Positions 1-7,455 of a stretch of DNA of 14,787 nt are shown one piece after another. How positions within the stretch are numbered: the first letter of the stretch is position 1; the number at the start of each line of letters is the position of its first letter. Below the pieces are notes generated by a model. It had not been told where the DNA came from and did no database searches. It saw only the letters and a program-made list of their open reading frames with translations. A program made the translations under genes and the position numbers. The stretch comes from DATKEG01 sp035544515. GTDB taxonomy: Bacteria; Acidobacteriota; Vicinamibacteria; Fen-336. The DNA is taken from assembly GCA_035544515.1 (NCBI GenBank), contig DATKEG010000161.1:1-14787 (forward strand). Reading direction: 5' to 3'.

Positions 1-2088
1 CGCATCGGGTGCACCGCCTGCCACCAGGGGCGCGGGCGGGCCACGAGCTTCGTCAACGCCGCGCACACGCCGTCGACGCCGGAGCAGGAGCAGGCCTGGG
101 CGAAATACAGCGGCGGGGGCGACACGTACCACGGCCTCCACCACTGGGACCTGCCCATGATGGCGCGGGGCCACACCGAGGCCCAGTGCGTGAAGTGCCA
201 CCAGGGCGTGGTCGAGGTGCCGAAGGCCGACCGCCTCAACACCGGCATCATGCTCATCGAGCGGTACGGCTGCCATGGCTGCCACAAGATCAGGGGCTGG
301 GAGGACCTGCGCAAGGTCGGGCCCACGCTCACGAAGATCACGGGCAAGACCAACGAGGAGTGGATCTACCGCTGGATCAAGGAGCCCAAGGGCTTCCGGC
401 CCACACGCATGCCGCAGGTGTGGGACGTGCGGCCGGACGAGACGGACGACATGAAGCGGCGCAACGACGTGGAGGCCAACGCGGTGGCCGCCTACATCGT
501 CGCGAGCGCGCAGCCCGAAGCCTACCCGGCGCCGCCGCCGGGCGACCTGCCCGCGGGCCGGCGCACGTTCGAGGCGGTGGGCTGCCTGGGCTGCCACCGC
601 GTCGGCGACGACATGCGGGGGGTGGACACGTTCGAGGCCGCTTCCTACCGCGCGCACGGCCCGAACCTCGACGGCACCGGGAGCAAGGTCGACCCCGGCT
701 GGCTCTACTCCTGGCTCAAGCGACCGAAGGACTACTGGCACGACACCCGCATGCCCAACCTGCGGCTGAGCGACAAGGAGGCGGCCGACCTCACCGCCTA
801 CCTGATGAGCCTCCGCAACGATGAGTTCCTGGCCCGCCCGCGTCCCGCGCTGGACCCCGGCATCCGCGACACGATCGTCCGCGAGCACCTGGTGGCCGCC
901 AACGTGCCCGTCAAGCAGGCGGATGCGCAGCTCGCCTCCATGGACGACCGGCAGCGCACGCTCTTCGTGGGGGAGAAGACGATCGCGCGCTACGGCTGCT
1001 TCGGCTGCCACGAGATCAAGGGTTTCGAGAAGGCGACGCCCATCGGCGCCGAGCTGACGGAGCAGGGCTCGAAGCTCGTGGACCGGCTCGACTTCACCTA
1101 CGAGCACGGGAAGATCCCCCACACGCTTCCCGGCTGGCTCAAGCGCAAGGTGGAGGAGCCGCGCATCTTCGACCGGGGCAAGGTCAAGCGCCCGGAGGAG
1201 ATGCTGCGCATGCCCAAGTTCTGGGTGAGCGGCGAGGAGGCGGACACCATCGTCACCGGCATCATGTCGTTCACCAAGGAGCAGGTGCCGCTCGTGGCCC
1301 AGGACCAGCTCAGCGCCGACGACCGCCACGTCCAGGCGGGCCAGCGCCTGGTGCGGGACTACAACTGCCGCGGCTGCCACCAGGTGGGCGACTATGGCGG
1401 CGCCATCCGCAAGGTGGTGGAGAGCCAGCTCGAGGCCTCCGGGGGCGACCCCATCAACGCCCTGGGCCTGTCGCCGCCCCTGCTCTACAACTCGGCGTCG
1501 AGGATCGGCGAAGGCGCGCGCGTCCACACGGTGTGGCTGCACGACTTCCTGAAGGACCCCTCGCAGGAGGTCCGGCCCTGGTTCGACCTGCGCATGCCCA
1601 CCTTCGAGTTCAGCGAGGAGCAGGTCAACACGCTCACGCGCTACTTCGCCTCCCTGGACGGCGTACCGTACCCGTACACCCCGCCCGTCTCGATCGATCC
1701 GGCCATGGTGGCGCACGGCCGCGACCTGTTCACGCAGTGGCAGTGCGTCAAGTGCCACGTGGTCGCGGGCCGGCTCCCCAACCAGGAGCCGGCGAACATG
1801 GCGCCCGACCTCGCCAACGTGCCCGAGCGCCTGCGGCCGGACTGGCTCACCGTCTGGCTGGCCGACCCCCAGAAGGTCCAGCCCGGCACCCGCATGCCCA
1901 ACGTCTTCCCGCTCGACCCGCAGGAGAACGCGTTCCCCGAGATCCTGGGCGGCGACCAGGCCCAGCAGATCGAGGCCATGCGTTCGTATCTGCTGACGCT
2001 GGGCGGCGGTCAGGCGGCGCGCGAGACGCGGTCATCCGGGGGAGACCGCGGCTCGGGCACGCGGGCGGCGAACGCGTCGGGCCGGTAG
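1..2088 (+). CDS. Multihaem c-type cytochrome (5'-truncated, seven haem sites visible)
   Basis: The reading frame is open from base 1 to a TAG at 2086-2088, so the start and any signal peptide lie left of the window. The ATG at 157 is internal, because a haem motif sits upstream in the same frame. In visible codon numbering the 695 residues carry seven CxxCH haem c attachment motifs at 4-8 (CTACH), 63-67 (CVKCH), 91-95 (CHGCH), 195-199 (CLGCH), 333-337 (CFGCH), 456-460 (CRGCH) and 582-586 (CVKCH). The last five are each followed 46-76 residues later by an RMP motif (Met 137, 251, 404, 532, 632), the usual distal ligand of class I cytochrome c, so this part looks like five tandem mono-haem domains. 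The first two haems lack an RMP partner and lie among several His residues (NAAH, HHWD, ARGH), suggesting bis-His ligation. Known multihaem proteins of this kind act in periplasmic or membrane-associated electron transfer. The partner complex lies outside the window. The Gly/Arg/Ser-rich tail after about residue 665 is probably disordered. Confidence 0.93.
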   Translation, partial: RIGCTACHQGRGRATSFVNAAHTPSTPEQEQAWAKYSGGGDTYHGLHHWDLPMMARGHTEAQCVKCHQGVVEVPKADRLNTGIMLIERYGCHGCHKIRGWEDLRKVGPTLTKITGKTNEEWIYRWIKEPKGFRPTRMPQVWDVRPDETDDMKRRNDVEANAVAAYIVASAQPEAYPAPPPGDLPAGRRTFEAVGCLGCHRVGDDMRGVDTFEAASYRAHGPNLDGTGSKVDPGWLYSWLKRPKDYWHDTRMPNLRLSDKEAADLTAYLMSLRNDEFLARPRPALDPGIRDTIVREHLVAANVPVKQADAQLASMDDRQRTLFVGEKTIARYGCFGCHEIKGFEKATPIGAELTEQGSKLVDRLDFTYEHGKIPHTLPGWLKRKVEEPRIFDRGKVKRPEEMLRMPKFWVSGEEADTIVTGIMSFTKEQVPLVAQDQLSADDRHVQAGQRLVRDYNCRGCHQVGDYGGAIRKVVESQLEASGGDPINALGLSPPLLYNSASRIGEGARVHTVWLHDFLKDPSQEVRPWFDLRMPTFEFSEEQVNTLTRYFASLDGVPYPYTPPVSIDPAMVAHGRDLFTQWQCVKCHVVAGRLPNQEPANMAPDLANVPERLRPDWLTVWLADPQKVQPGTRMPNVFPLDPQENAFPEILGGDQAQQIEAMRSYLLTLGGGQAARETRSSGGDRGSGTRAANASGR

Positions 2089-2142
2089 CCGGGTGTTGCT
2101 CCGCCGCGCGCGCCAGACTCCAGCGGTCGTTCCGGCGTCACC

Positions 2143-2967
2143 TCAGCCCCCGAACCGCGGGCGCGGGGCGGGCGGAGGTGGCGACGGCGCGTCGACGCCC
2201 CCCGAGGTGCCCATGATCGCCGAGCGGTTCGCGCGCTGGCGGTTCTCACGGAAGTCGGTGCCGTCCATGCGGATCAACAGGCACATCTCCATGAGACGGG
2301 AGCGCAGCCGGGAGCCGATGCGATCCACGAAGAACTCCCGGCGGACCGAGCTGTCGGCCTTGAGCGCCTCTTCCGGCGTGACGTCCTGGAAGTTGGTGGT
2401 GATGATCGTGGCGCGCTTGGCCAGGTAGCGGCTGTTCAGGATGTAGAAGAGGGTGTCGTTCATCCAGTCCGTGATCCGCCAGGCGCCGAGGTCGTCCAGG
2501 ACCAGGATGTCCGTCTCCACGACCGGGGCCAGCACCTGCAGTTCGCTGGTCTTCGTCTCCGCGTCGTAGGAGTTCTTGATCTCCCGCATCAGCTCGTGGA
2601 AATCCCAGAACTGGCCGCGGACGCTCTTGTGCTCCGCCAGCTCGCGCAGGACGGCCACCGCGAGGTGCGTCTTGCCCACGCCGTTGCTGCCGGTGAAGAG
2701 CAGCCCCAGGCCCTCGTCCGAGGCCAGGAACGGATAGCCGTGACAGTAGCGGACCACCTTCTCGAGCACGGCCTCGTGTGACCGGGTCCACGGCGAGAAA
2801 TTGGCCAGGGTGCACTGCTCATAGCGGGGAGGGATCCGGCACAGGGTCACGAGGTCGGCGCGGGCGCCCGCGGACGCGCCCCGGCAGGAGCAGGGCTGGG
2901 CGAACTCGCGACTGTCCTTCTCCACGATCTCGAAGCCGGTGCCGCCGCAGCGGGCGCAGGCCGTCAA
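2143..2967 (-). CDS. DnaC/IstB-like AAA+ ATPase with N-terminal Cys cluster (putative helicase loader)
   Basis: The 274-residue product resembles DnaC/DnaI-type replicative helicase loaders and the related IstB transposition ATPases. AAA+ motifs are intact: Walker A GSNGVGKT at 93-100, Walker B ILVLDD at 154-159, a sensor-1 ITTNF segment at 189-193 and an Arg-rich RIGSRLRSRL segment at 216-225, the usual position of the arginine finger. The N-terminus has CxxC at 4-7 and CxC at 26-28, a likely zinc site seen in many DnaC-like proteins. The last ~20 residues are proline-rich. I chose the TTG start at 2967 because it places the product directly before the Cys cluster and overlaps the sigma-factor stop as TTGA, a pattern of translational coupling. 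Longer reading in this frame runs through the sigma gene and is not believable. No transposase lies beside it, so an IstB role is unlikely. A role in loading DnaB is inferred from family only. Confidence 0.85.
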   Translation of the reverse strand: MTACARCGGTGFEIVEKDSREFAQPCSCRGASAGARADLVTLCRIPPRYEQCTLANFSPWTRSHEAVLEKVVRYCHGYPFLASDEGLGLLFTGSNGVGKTHLAVAVLRELAEHKSVRGQFWDFHELMREIKNSYDAETKTSELQVLAPVVETDILVLDDLGAWRITDWMNDTLFYILNSRYLAKRATIITTNFQDVTPEEALKADSSVRREFFVDRIGSRLRSRLMEMCLLIRMDGTDFRENRQRANRSAIMGTSGGVDAPSPPPPAPRPRFGG

Positions 2968-3854
2968 TTGAGCACCCCCCGCAGCTCGGAGGCGCGGTGG
3001 CTGCGGCGCAGCTTCTCCTTGGCCTTGCTCTCGATCTGCCGGATGCGCTCGCGCGAGAGGCCGAGCGCCTCGCCGATCTCCTGCAGCGTGCGCGGCTCCT
3101 CGCCGTCGAGCCCGAAGCGCATCTTGATCACCTCCCGCTCCTTGGGCTCCAGCTCCCCGACCATGGCCCGGATCTGGTCCTCGAAGGAGCTGCGCATCAG
3201 CTCCAGCTCGACGGAGGGGACGGTGTCCTGCTCGAGCGTATCGCCCAGCTCCATCTTCCCGTCCTCGCCCACGGCCGTGGAGAGCGAGAGGTCGTCGCCG
3301 GCCACCCGGAGCAGGTTCTCCACCTCCTGCTCGCTGAGCGCGGTCTTCTCCGCTACCTCCTCGGTGGTGGGCGCGCGTTCGAGCTCGGCCGCGAGCTGCT
3401 GGCGCGCGTTGCCGACCCTCGAGACCTGGCCCGAGAGCTTCTGGGGCAGCCGGAACACGCGGCTGTGATCGGCCAGCGCGTGGAAGATGGCCTGGCGCAC
3501 CCACCAGACCGCATACGAGATGAACTTGACGTTGCGCTCGGGGTCGAAGCGCTTGGCCGCCTCGATCAGGCCCAGGCTGCCCTCGTGGATGAGGTCGAGG
3601 AAGGACAGCCCCAGCCCGCGATAGCGCTTCGAGTAGGAGACCACGAAGCGGAGGTTGGCCTCGACCAGGCGCTGCAGCGCCTGCTGGTCGCCCGCCTTGA
3701 TGCGGCGGCCCAGCGCCTTCTCGTCGTCGCCGCTCAGGGGCTTGAAGCCCGCGATCTCGCGGATGTAGGCGTTGAGGCTGTCGCCGGCGGGGGCGCGGCG
3801 CTCCTCGCCGCCGGGCTTCTTCGCCTTTCGGGGGGACTTCTTGCTGGCCGGCAT
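2964..3854 (-). CDS. Sigma-70 family RNA polymerase sigma factor (RpoD/SigA-like, group 1 or 2)
   Basis: The 296-residue protein has the primary-type sigma layout without region 1.1. Region 1.2 is around 25-57 (SLNAYIREI). Region 2 is around 62-130, with the core-binding FLDLIHEGSLGLIEA stretch and the -10 recognition segment FISYAVWWVRQAI. Region 3 is around 142-218. Region 4 ends in a -35-binding helix-turn-helix at 256-283 (TLQEIGEALGLSRERIRQIE). I see no match to the RpoH box typical of sigma-32, so heat-shock specificity cannot be read from sequence. The ATG at 3854 is preferred over an in-frame GTG at 3980 inside hspR, because the basic N-terminus MPASKKSPRK leads straight into region 1.2. 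It lies 47 bases after hspR, and its TGA overlaps the TTG of the next gene. Its place behind hspR suggests it may be co-expressed with the chaperones. Whether it is the housekeeping or an alternative sigma cannot be decided here. Confidence 0.92.
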   Translation of the reverse strand: MPASKKSPRKAKKPGGEERRAPAGDSLNAYIREIAGFKPLSGDDEKALGRRIKAGDQQALQRLVEANLRFVVSYSKRYRGLGLSFLDLIHEGSLGLIEAAKRFDPERNVKFISYAVWWVRQAIFHALADHSRVFRLPQKLSGQVSRVGNARQQLAAELERAPTTEEVAEKTALSEQEVENLLRVAGDDLSLSTAVGEDGKMELGDTLEQDTVPSVELELMRSSFEDQIRAMVGELEPKEREVIKMRFGLDGEEPRTLQEIGEALGLSRERIRQIESKAKEKLRRSHRASELRGVLN

Positions 3855-3882
3855 GAGCACCTGCACTTCGACGCCAGGATGG

Positions 3883-3888
3883 ATTATA
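3883..3888 (-). promoter_or_regulatory. Possible -10 element upstream of the sigma gene
   Basis: The minus strand reads a perfect TATAAT within CTTATAATCC, about 29 bases before the sigma-factor ATG, in an otherwise very GC-rich stretch. At the usual 17-base spacing the -35 position reads GAAGGA, which is a poor match, so only the -10 half supports an internal promoter. If real, it would let the sigma and DnaC-like genes be transcribed independently of dnaK. Confidence 0.3.
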
Positions 3889-3901
3889 AGCGAGGGCGCG
3901 C

Positions 3902-4345
3902 TCAGTCCTTCTCCGGCGGCGCCTTCACGATCTGCGTGGGCGGCACCCTCACCAGCGCCCGCTCCAGGCGCTCCTGCCACCCGTCCTGGCTCGAGCGCTG
4001 CAGCTCTTCGCGCACGTAGGCGATGAACTCGTTCATCTCCGCCTGCATCTGCTCCATCTTGCGGCGCATGTTGAGCACGATCTCCACGCCGGCCAGGTTC
4101 ACGCCGAGGTCGCGCGTGAGGTTCAGGATCACCTCCAGCTCGCGCAGGTCCTCCTCGGAGTACAGCCGCGTGTTGCCTTCCGTGCGGGACGGCTTGAGCA
4201 GGCCCTCGCGCTCGTAGAGGCGCAGGGTCTGGGGATGGATGCCGTAGCTCTTGGCGACCACGCTGATCATGTAGTACTTGCCCTTGCCCGCCGGGGGACG
4301 GCGCTCGGGAGGGGCGTCGGAGCGGGGACGTCGGACGCGGGGCAT
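3902..4345 (-). CDS. hspR: HspR, MerR-family heat-shock repressor
   Basis: This 147-residue protein is a MerR-type winged-helix regulator. The DNA-binding part spans about 24-95 and contains ISVVAKSYGIHPQTLRLYE, REGLLKPSRTEGNTRLYS and the GVNLAGVE segment (81-88) that marks HspR proteins. A basic, Pro-rich N-terminal extension (1-22) precedes it, and a helical tail with a likely coiled coil (about 93-118) follows for dimerisation. HspR represses dnaK operons by binding HAIR inverted repeats, using DnaK as co-repressor (known from Streptomyces and mycobacteria). A HAIR-like site is present upstream of dnaK in this window, which supports autoregulation. Its ATG shares one base with the dnaJ stop (TGATG), indicating translational coupling. 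A start at Met26 would remove only the extension and cannot be excluded. Confidence 0.93.
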   Translation of the reverse strand: MPRVRRPRSDAPPERRPPAGKGKYYMISVVAKSYGIHPQTLRLYEREGLLKPSRTEGNTRLYSEEDLRELEVILNLTRDLGVNLAGVEIVLNMRRKMEQMQAEMNEFIAYVREELQRSSQDGWQERLERALVRVPPTQIVKAPPEKD

Positions 4346-5472
4346 CAGGCCTTCGCCGCGGCGCGGCCGGGACCGTCGGCGGTGGCCGCGTCCGCCGCCG
4401 CCTGCGCGCGGGGCGCCTCCGGGCTGCGGCGCGCGAACTCCTCCAGCAGCCGACGGCTCTCGTCGTCGGTCACCGCCGGCACCCAGACGCGGACCTCCGC
4501 GTAGAGGTCGCCGCGCGCGGGCTCCGCGCCGCCCGCCTCCAGGCGCGGCATGCCGCGCTTGCGCAGCCGGAAGCGCTGACCGGTCTGCGTGCCGGGCGGC
4601 AGCTCGATGGTCACCGGCTCCTCCAGCGTGGGCACCTCCACGTGGGCGCCCAGCGCGGCCTGCGTGATGGTGATCGGCACCTCGCAGAGGAGGTCGTCGC
4701 CCTCGCGGCGGAAGAGCGGATGCGGCTCCACCTCCACTACCAGCACGAAGTCGCCGGGAGGCCCGCCCCGCCGTCCCGCGTTGCCCCAGCCCGGCATGCG
4801 CACCCGGCTGTCGTCACCGACGCCGGGCGGCACCTGGACGTCGAGCCACTCGCTCTGCATCACGCGGCCCTGGCCCCCGCACGGTGCGCAGGGCTGGCGG
4901 CCCAGGACCCCGCTGCCGGCGCAGTCCCGGCACGGGCGCGTGAAGACCATGCGGCCGCGGCTCGCCCGCAGCTCCCCCCGTCCCTCGCAGGTGGGACACG
5001 GGCGAGGCCGCAGCGCCACCACGCCGCGGCCGTCGCAGACCGAGCACGCCTCGAAGCGCATCACGTGCACGCGCCGGCGAGTGCCCTGGAGGCAGTCCTC
5101 GAAGCTCACGCGTGTCGTCTGCTGGAGGTCCTCGCCGGCCGCGGCCGCTTCCGCCGGGTGCAGCACGCCCTGGAAGATCTCGCGGAACCCGGCGCGCTCC
5201 ACCCGCACCCCTTCGGAGAAGTCGAACCCGGCGAAACCCACCTCCGCCCTCGCCGGGGGCGGGGCGGGCGCCTCGCCACGGTCGTATTGCGCCCGCCGGT
5301 GAGGATCGGAGAGCACCTCGAAGGCGCGCGAGACGACGCGGAAGCGCTCGGCCGCGATGGGGTCGCCCGGGTTCAGGTCGGGGTGCAGCAGCCGCGCCTG
5401 CTTCTGGTAGGCGCGGCGGACCTCCGCCGCGCTGGCGTTGCGCCGGACGCCCAGGACCTCGTAGAAGTCCAC
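4345..5472 (-). CDS. dnaJ: DnaJ, type I Hsp40 co-chaperone
   Basis: The 375-residue protein stimulates DnaK ATPase and delivers unfolded substrates. The J domain occupies about 1-66 with the essential HPD at 30-32 (LLHPDLN). A short linker containing GFAGF and FREIF replaces a long Gly/Phe region. Four CxxCxGxG zinc repeats follow: CSVCDGRG, CPTCEGRG, CRDCAGSG and CAPCGGQG. The C-terminal substrate-binding part includes VPPGVGDDSRVRMPGWGNAG and a VEPHPLFRREGDDL segment. All zinc cysteines and the HPD are intact, so it should be functional. The start is GTG at 5472, six bases after the dnaK stop, with an AGGGGG Shine-Dalgarno-like stretch at 5482-5487. The C-terminus ends in an Ala-rich tail. 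grpE, often found between dnaK and dnaJ, is absent. Confidence 0.95.
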   Translation of the reverse strand: MDFYEVLGVRRNASAAEVRRAYQKQARLLHPDLNPGDPIAAERFRVVSRAFEVLSDPHRRAQYDRGEAPAPPPARAEVGFAGFDFSEGVRVERAGFREIFQGVLHPAEAAAAGEDLQQTTRVSFEDCLQGTRRRVHVMRFEACSVCDGRGVVALRPRPCPTCEGRGELRASRGRMVFTRPCRDCAGSGVLGRQPCAPCGGQGRVMQSEWLDVQVPPGVGDDSRVRMPGWGNAGRRGGPPGDFVLVVEVEPHPLFRREGDDLLCEVPITITQAALGAHVEVPTLEEPVTIELPPGTQTGQRFRLRKRGMPRLEAGGAEPARGDLYAEVRVWVPAVTDDESRRLLEEFARRSPEAPRAQAAADAATADGPGRAAAKA

Positions 5473-5478
5473 CGCCGC

Positions 5479-7371
5479 CTACCCCCTGTCCGTCACCTCG
5501 GCGTCCACGACGTCCCCGGCGTCTCCGTCCGCCTGGGAGCGGGGCCCGGAACCGGCGTCCGGCACCGCCGCCGCCGTCTGCTTGTAGAGCGTTTCCGCGA
5601 TCCGGTGGGAAGCGGCCGTCACGTCGCGCGCGGCCTGCTCCAGGCGGTCCGGGCCGTCCTCCTCGGGCACCTGCCGCGCCGCGGCGAGGGCCGCTTCCGC
5701 CGAGGCCGTCTCGGTGGCGGGCAGCTTGTCGGAGTTCTCCGCCAGCGTCTTCTCCAGGCCGTAGATCGCGGCGTCGAGGCGGTTCCTGGCCTCGATCCTC
5801 TCGCGCTCGCGCCGATCCTCGTCGGCGTGGGCCTGGGCCGCCTCGACCATGCGCTCCACGTCCTCCCGGGCGAGGCCGGAGGAGGCGGTGAGGGTGATGG
5901 CCTGGCTCTTGCCGGTGCCCCGGTCCCGGGCCGAGACGTTCACGATGCCGTTGGCGTCGATGTCGAAGGCGACCTCGATCTGCGGCATGCCGCGCGGCGC
6001 GGGCGGGATGCCCACGAGCTGGAACTTCCCGAGCGTGCGGTTGTCGCGCGCGAGCGGGCGTTCGCCCTGCAGGACGTGGATCTCCACCGTGTGCTGGTGG
6101 TCGGCCGCGGTGGAGAAGACCTCGCTCTTGCGGGTGGGGATCGTGGTGTTGCGCTCGATGAGCCGGGTGGACACGCCCCCGAGCGTCTCGATGCCGAGCG
6201 AGAGCGGGGTCACGTCGAGGAGGAGCAGATCCTTCACCTCGCCGGCGAGGACGCCCGCCTGCACGGCGGCGCCCACCGCCACCACCTCGTCGGGGTTCAC
6301 GCCCTTGTGCGGTTCCTTGCCGAACAGCTCCCGCACGAGCTGCTGCACGCGGGGGATGCGCGTGCTGCCGCCCACCAGCACGACCTCGGCCACCTCGCCG
6401 GCCCGCAGGCCGGCGTCCTTCAGGCACTGGCGCACCGGGCCCATGGTGCGCTCGAGCAGGTCGGCCACGAGCTGCTCGAACCGCGAGCGGCTCAGGCGCA
6501 AGGCGAGGTGGCGCGGCCCGGAGGCGTCGGCGGTCACGAAGGGGAGGTTGATCTCCGTCTCCATGGCCGTGGAAAGCTCCATCTTCGCGCGCTCCGCGGC
6601 TTCCTTGAGGCGCTGCCGCGCCATCTTGTCCTGGGCGAGGTCGATGCCCTGCTCCTTCATGAACTCGGACACGATCCACTCGACGACGCGCTGGTCGAGG
6701 TCGTCGCCGCCGAGGTGGGTGTCGCCGCTCGTGGCCTTGACCTCCACCACGCCTTCACCGACCTCCAGGACCGAGATGTCGAACGTGCCCCCTCCGAAGT
6801 CGTAGACGGCGATCGTCTCGTCCTTCTTCTTGTCCAGGCCGTAGGCGAGCGCCGCGGCGGTAGGCTCGTTGACGATGCGGAGCACGTCGAGGCCGGCGAT
6901 CTTGCCCGCGTCCTTGGTGGCCTGGCGCTGCGAGTCGTTGAAGTAGGCGGGGACGGTGATCACGGCCTGCGAGACCGGCTGGCCGAGGTACTGCTCGGCC
7001 GCGTCCTTCATCTTCTGGAGGACCATGGCCGAGACCTCGGGCGGCGAGAGCTGCCGGCCGAGGACCTCGATGCGGGCCTCGCCGTTCTCGCCGGGAACCA
7101 CCGCGTAGGGGACCATCCGGGTCTCCTGCGAGACCTCGGAGACCTTCCGGCCCATGAAGCGCTTGATCGAGTAGAGGGTGTTCTCGGGGTTGGTGACCGC
7201 CTGCCGCTTCGCCACCTGGCCCACGAGCCGCTCGCCCCCCCGGCCGAACGCCACCACCGACGGTGTGGTCCGGCTGCCTTCCGGGTTCGCGATCACGGTC
7301 GGGCTGTCGCCCTCCATCACCGCGACGACGGAGTTGGTCGTGCCCAGGTCGATGCCGATGATCTTCGCCAA
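5479..7371 (-). CDS. dnaK: DnaK, Hsp70 chaperone
   Basis: The 630-residue ATP-dependent chaperone is close to the usual ~638. The nucleotide-binding domain has phosphate-1 IDLGTTN (7-13), the catalytic Lys at 70 (SIKRFMG), the segment NEPTAAALAYG (168-178), phosphate-2 DFGGGTFD (191-198) and the adenosine motif VGGSTRIPR. The interdomain linker LLLLDVTPLSLGIET is intact, followed by the substrate-binding beta domain and helical lid. The C-terminus ends DVVDAEVTDRG, similar to the typical acidic tail. No ATG is available. I chose TTG at 7371 because it gives the family N-terminus (M)AKIIGIDLG and has a GGGAGAGG ribosome-binding site just upstream. The upstream in-frame TTG at 7416 falls inside the promoter -35 box. 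It heads the operon dnaK-dnaJ-hspR-sigma-dnaC-like and probably also serves as HspR co-repressor. Confidence 0.96.
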   Translation of the reverse strand: MAKIIGIDLGTTNSVVAVMEGDSPTVIANPEGSRTTPSVVAFGRGGERLVGQVAKRQAVTNPENTLYSIKRFMGRKVSEVSQETRMVPYAVVPGENGEARIEVLGRQLSPPEVSAMVLQKMKDAAEQYLGQPVSQAVITVPAYFNDSQRQATKDAGKIAGLDVLRIVNEPTAAALAYGLDKKKDETIAVYDFGGGTFDISVLEVGEGVVEVKATSGDTHLGGDDLDQRVVEWIVSEFMKEQGIDLAQDKMARQRLKEAAERAKMELSTAMETEINLPFVTADASGPRHLALRLSRSRFEQLVADLLERTMGPVRQCLKDAGLRAGEVAEVVLVGGSTRIPRVQQLVRELFGKEPHKGVNPDEVVAVGAAVQAGVLAGEVKDLLLLDVTPLSLGIETLGGVSTRLIERNTTIPTRKSEVFSTAADHQHTVEIHVLQGERPLARDNRTLGKFQLVGIPPAPRGMPQIEVAFDIDANGIVNVSARDRGTGKSQAITLTASSGLAREDVERMVEAAQAHADEDRRERERIEARNRLDAAIYGLEKTLAENSDKLPATETASAEAALAAARQVPEEDGPDRLEQAARDVTAASHRIAETLYKQTAAAVPDAGSGPRSQADGDAGDVVDAEVTDRG

Positions 7372-7373
7372 AA

Positions 7374-7381
7374 CCTCTCCC
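7374..7381 (-). promoter_or_regulatory. Ribosome-binding site deciding the dnaK TTG start
   Basis: On the minus strand GGGAGAGG lies 2 bases before the TTG at 7371 (5 bases if the GGGAG part is the core). This Shine-Dalgarno match, together with the conserved AKIIGIDLG that follows, fixes the unusual TTG start. Confidence 0.7.
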
Positions 7382-7387
7382 TGCTGA

Positions 7388-7416
7388 ACGTTACGGGTTG
7401 AGCGTACGATTGTCAA
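7388..7416 (-). promoter_or_regulatory. dnaK promoter, TTGACA-N17-TAACGT
   Basis: The minus strand carries a perfect -35 hexamer TTGACA (7416-7411), a 17-base spacer and TAACGT (7393-7388), which keeps the most conserved first, second and last bases of the -10 consensus. Transcription would start near 7381, giving a very short leader before the TTG start at 7371. The pattern is of the housekeeping sigma-70 type rather than a sigma-32 heat-shock promoter, which fits control by a repressor. Confidence 0.6.
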
Positions 7417-7419
7417 CCC
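7395..7419. promoter_or_regulatory. HAIR-like HspR operator overlapping the dnaK promoter
   Basis: A perfect 7-base inverted repeat, GGGTTGA (7395-7401) and TCAACCC (7413-7419), is centred at 7407. Its core reads TTGAG-N9-GTCAA, against TTGAG-N9-CTCAA inside the published HAIR consensus CTTGAGT-N7-ACTCAAG: the same spacing and 9 of 10 core bases. It covers the -35 box and most of the spacer of the dnaK promoter, so a bound HspR would block RNA polymerase. HspR is encoded in the same operon. The assignment combines the visible repeat with known HspR biology. Confidence 0.7.
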
Positions 7420-7455
7420 TGTTGCGCCGGGCCACGGCTACCCGTGACGGGGGCT

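Noticed and set aside
2089..2142. A shared terminator between the converging cytochrome and DnaC-like genes.
   Set aside because: I found only 4-base complementary arms and no T-run, so nothing supports an intrinsic terminator.
2968..3504. An N-terminal extension of the DnaC-like frame giving a 453-residue protein.
   Set aside because: The extra part lies entirely inside the sigma-factor gene in another frame and is low-complexity. The protein proper begins at the Cys cluster after the TTG at 2967.
3855..3980. An extended start of the sigma factor at GTG 3980.
   Set aside because: It would add 42 Gly/Ala-rich residues overlapping the hspR 3' end. The ATG at 3854 gives a normal basic N-terminus leading into region 1.2.
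4642..7401. A 919-codon open frame on the plus strand, antisense to dnaJ and dnaK.
   Set aside because: It mirrors two clearly identified chaperone genes, has low-complexity Arg/Ala/His/Leu-rich content and no recognisable domain. Such long antisense frames are expected with strong GC third-position bias.
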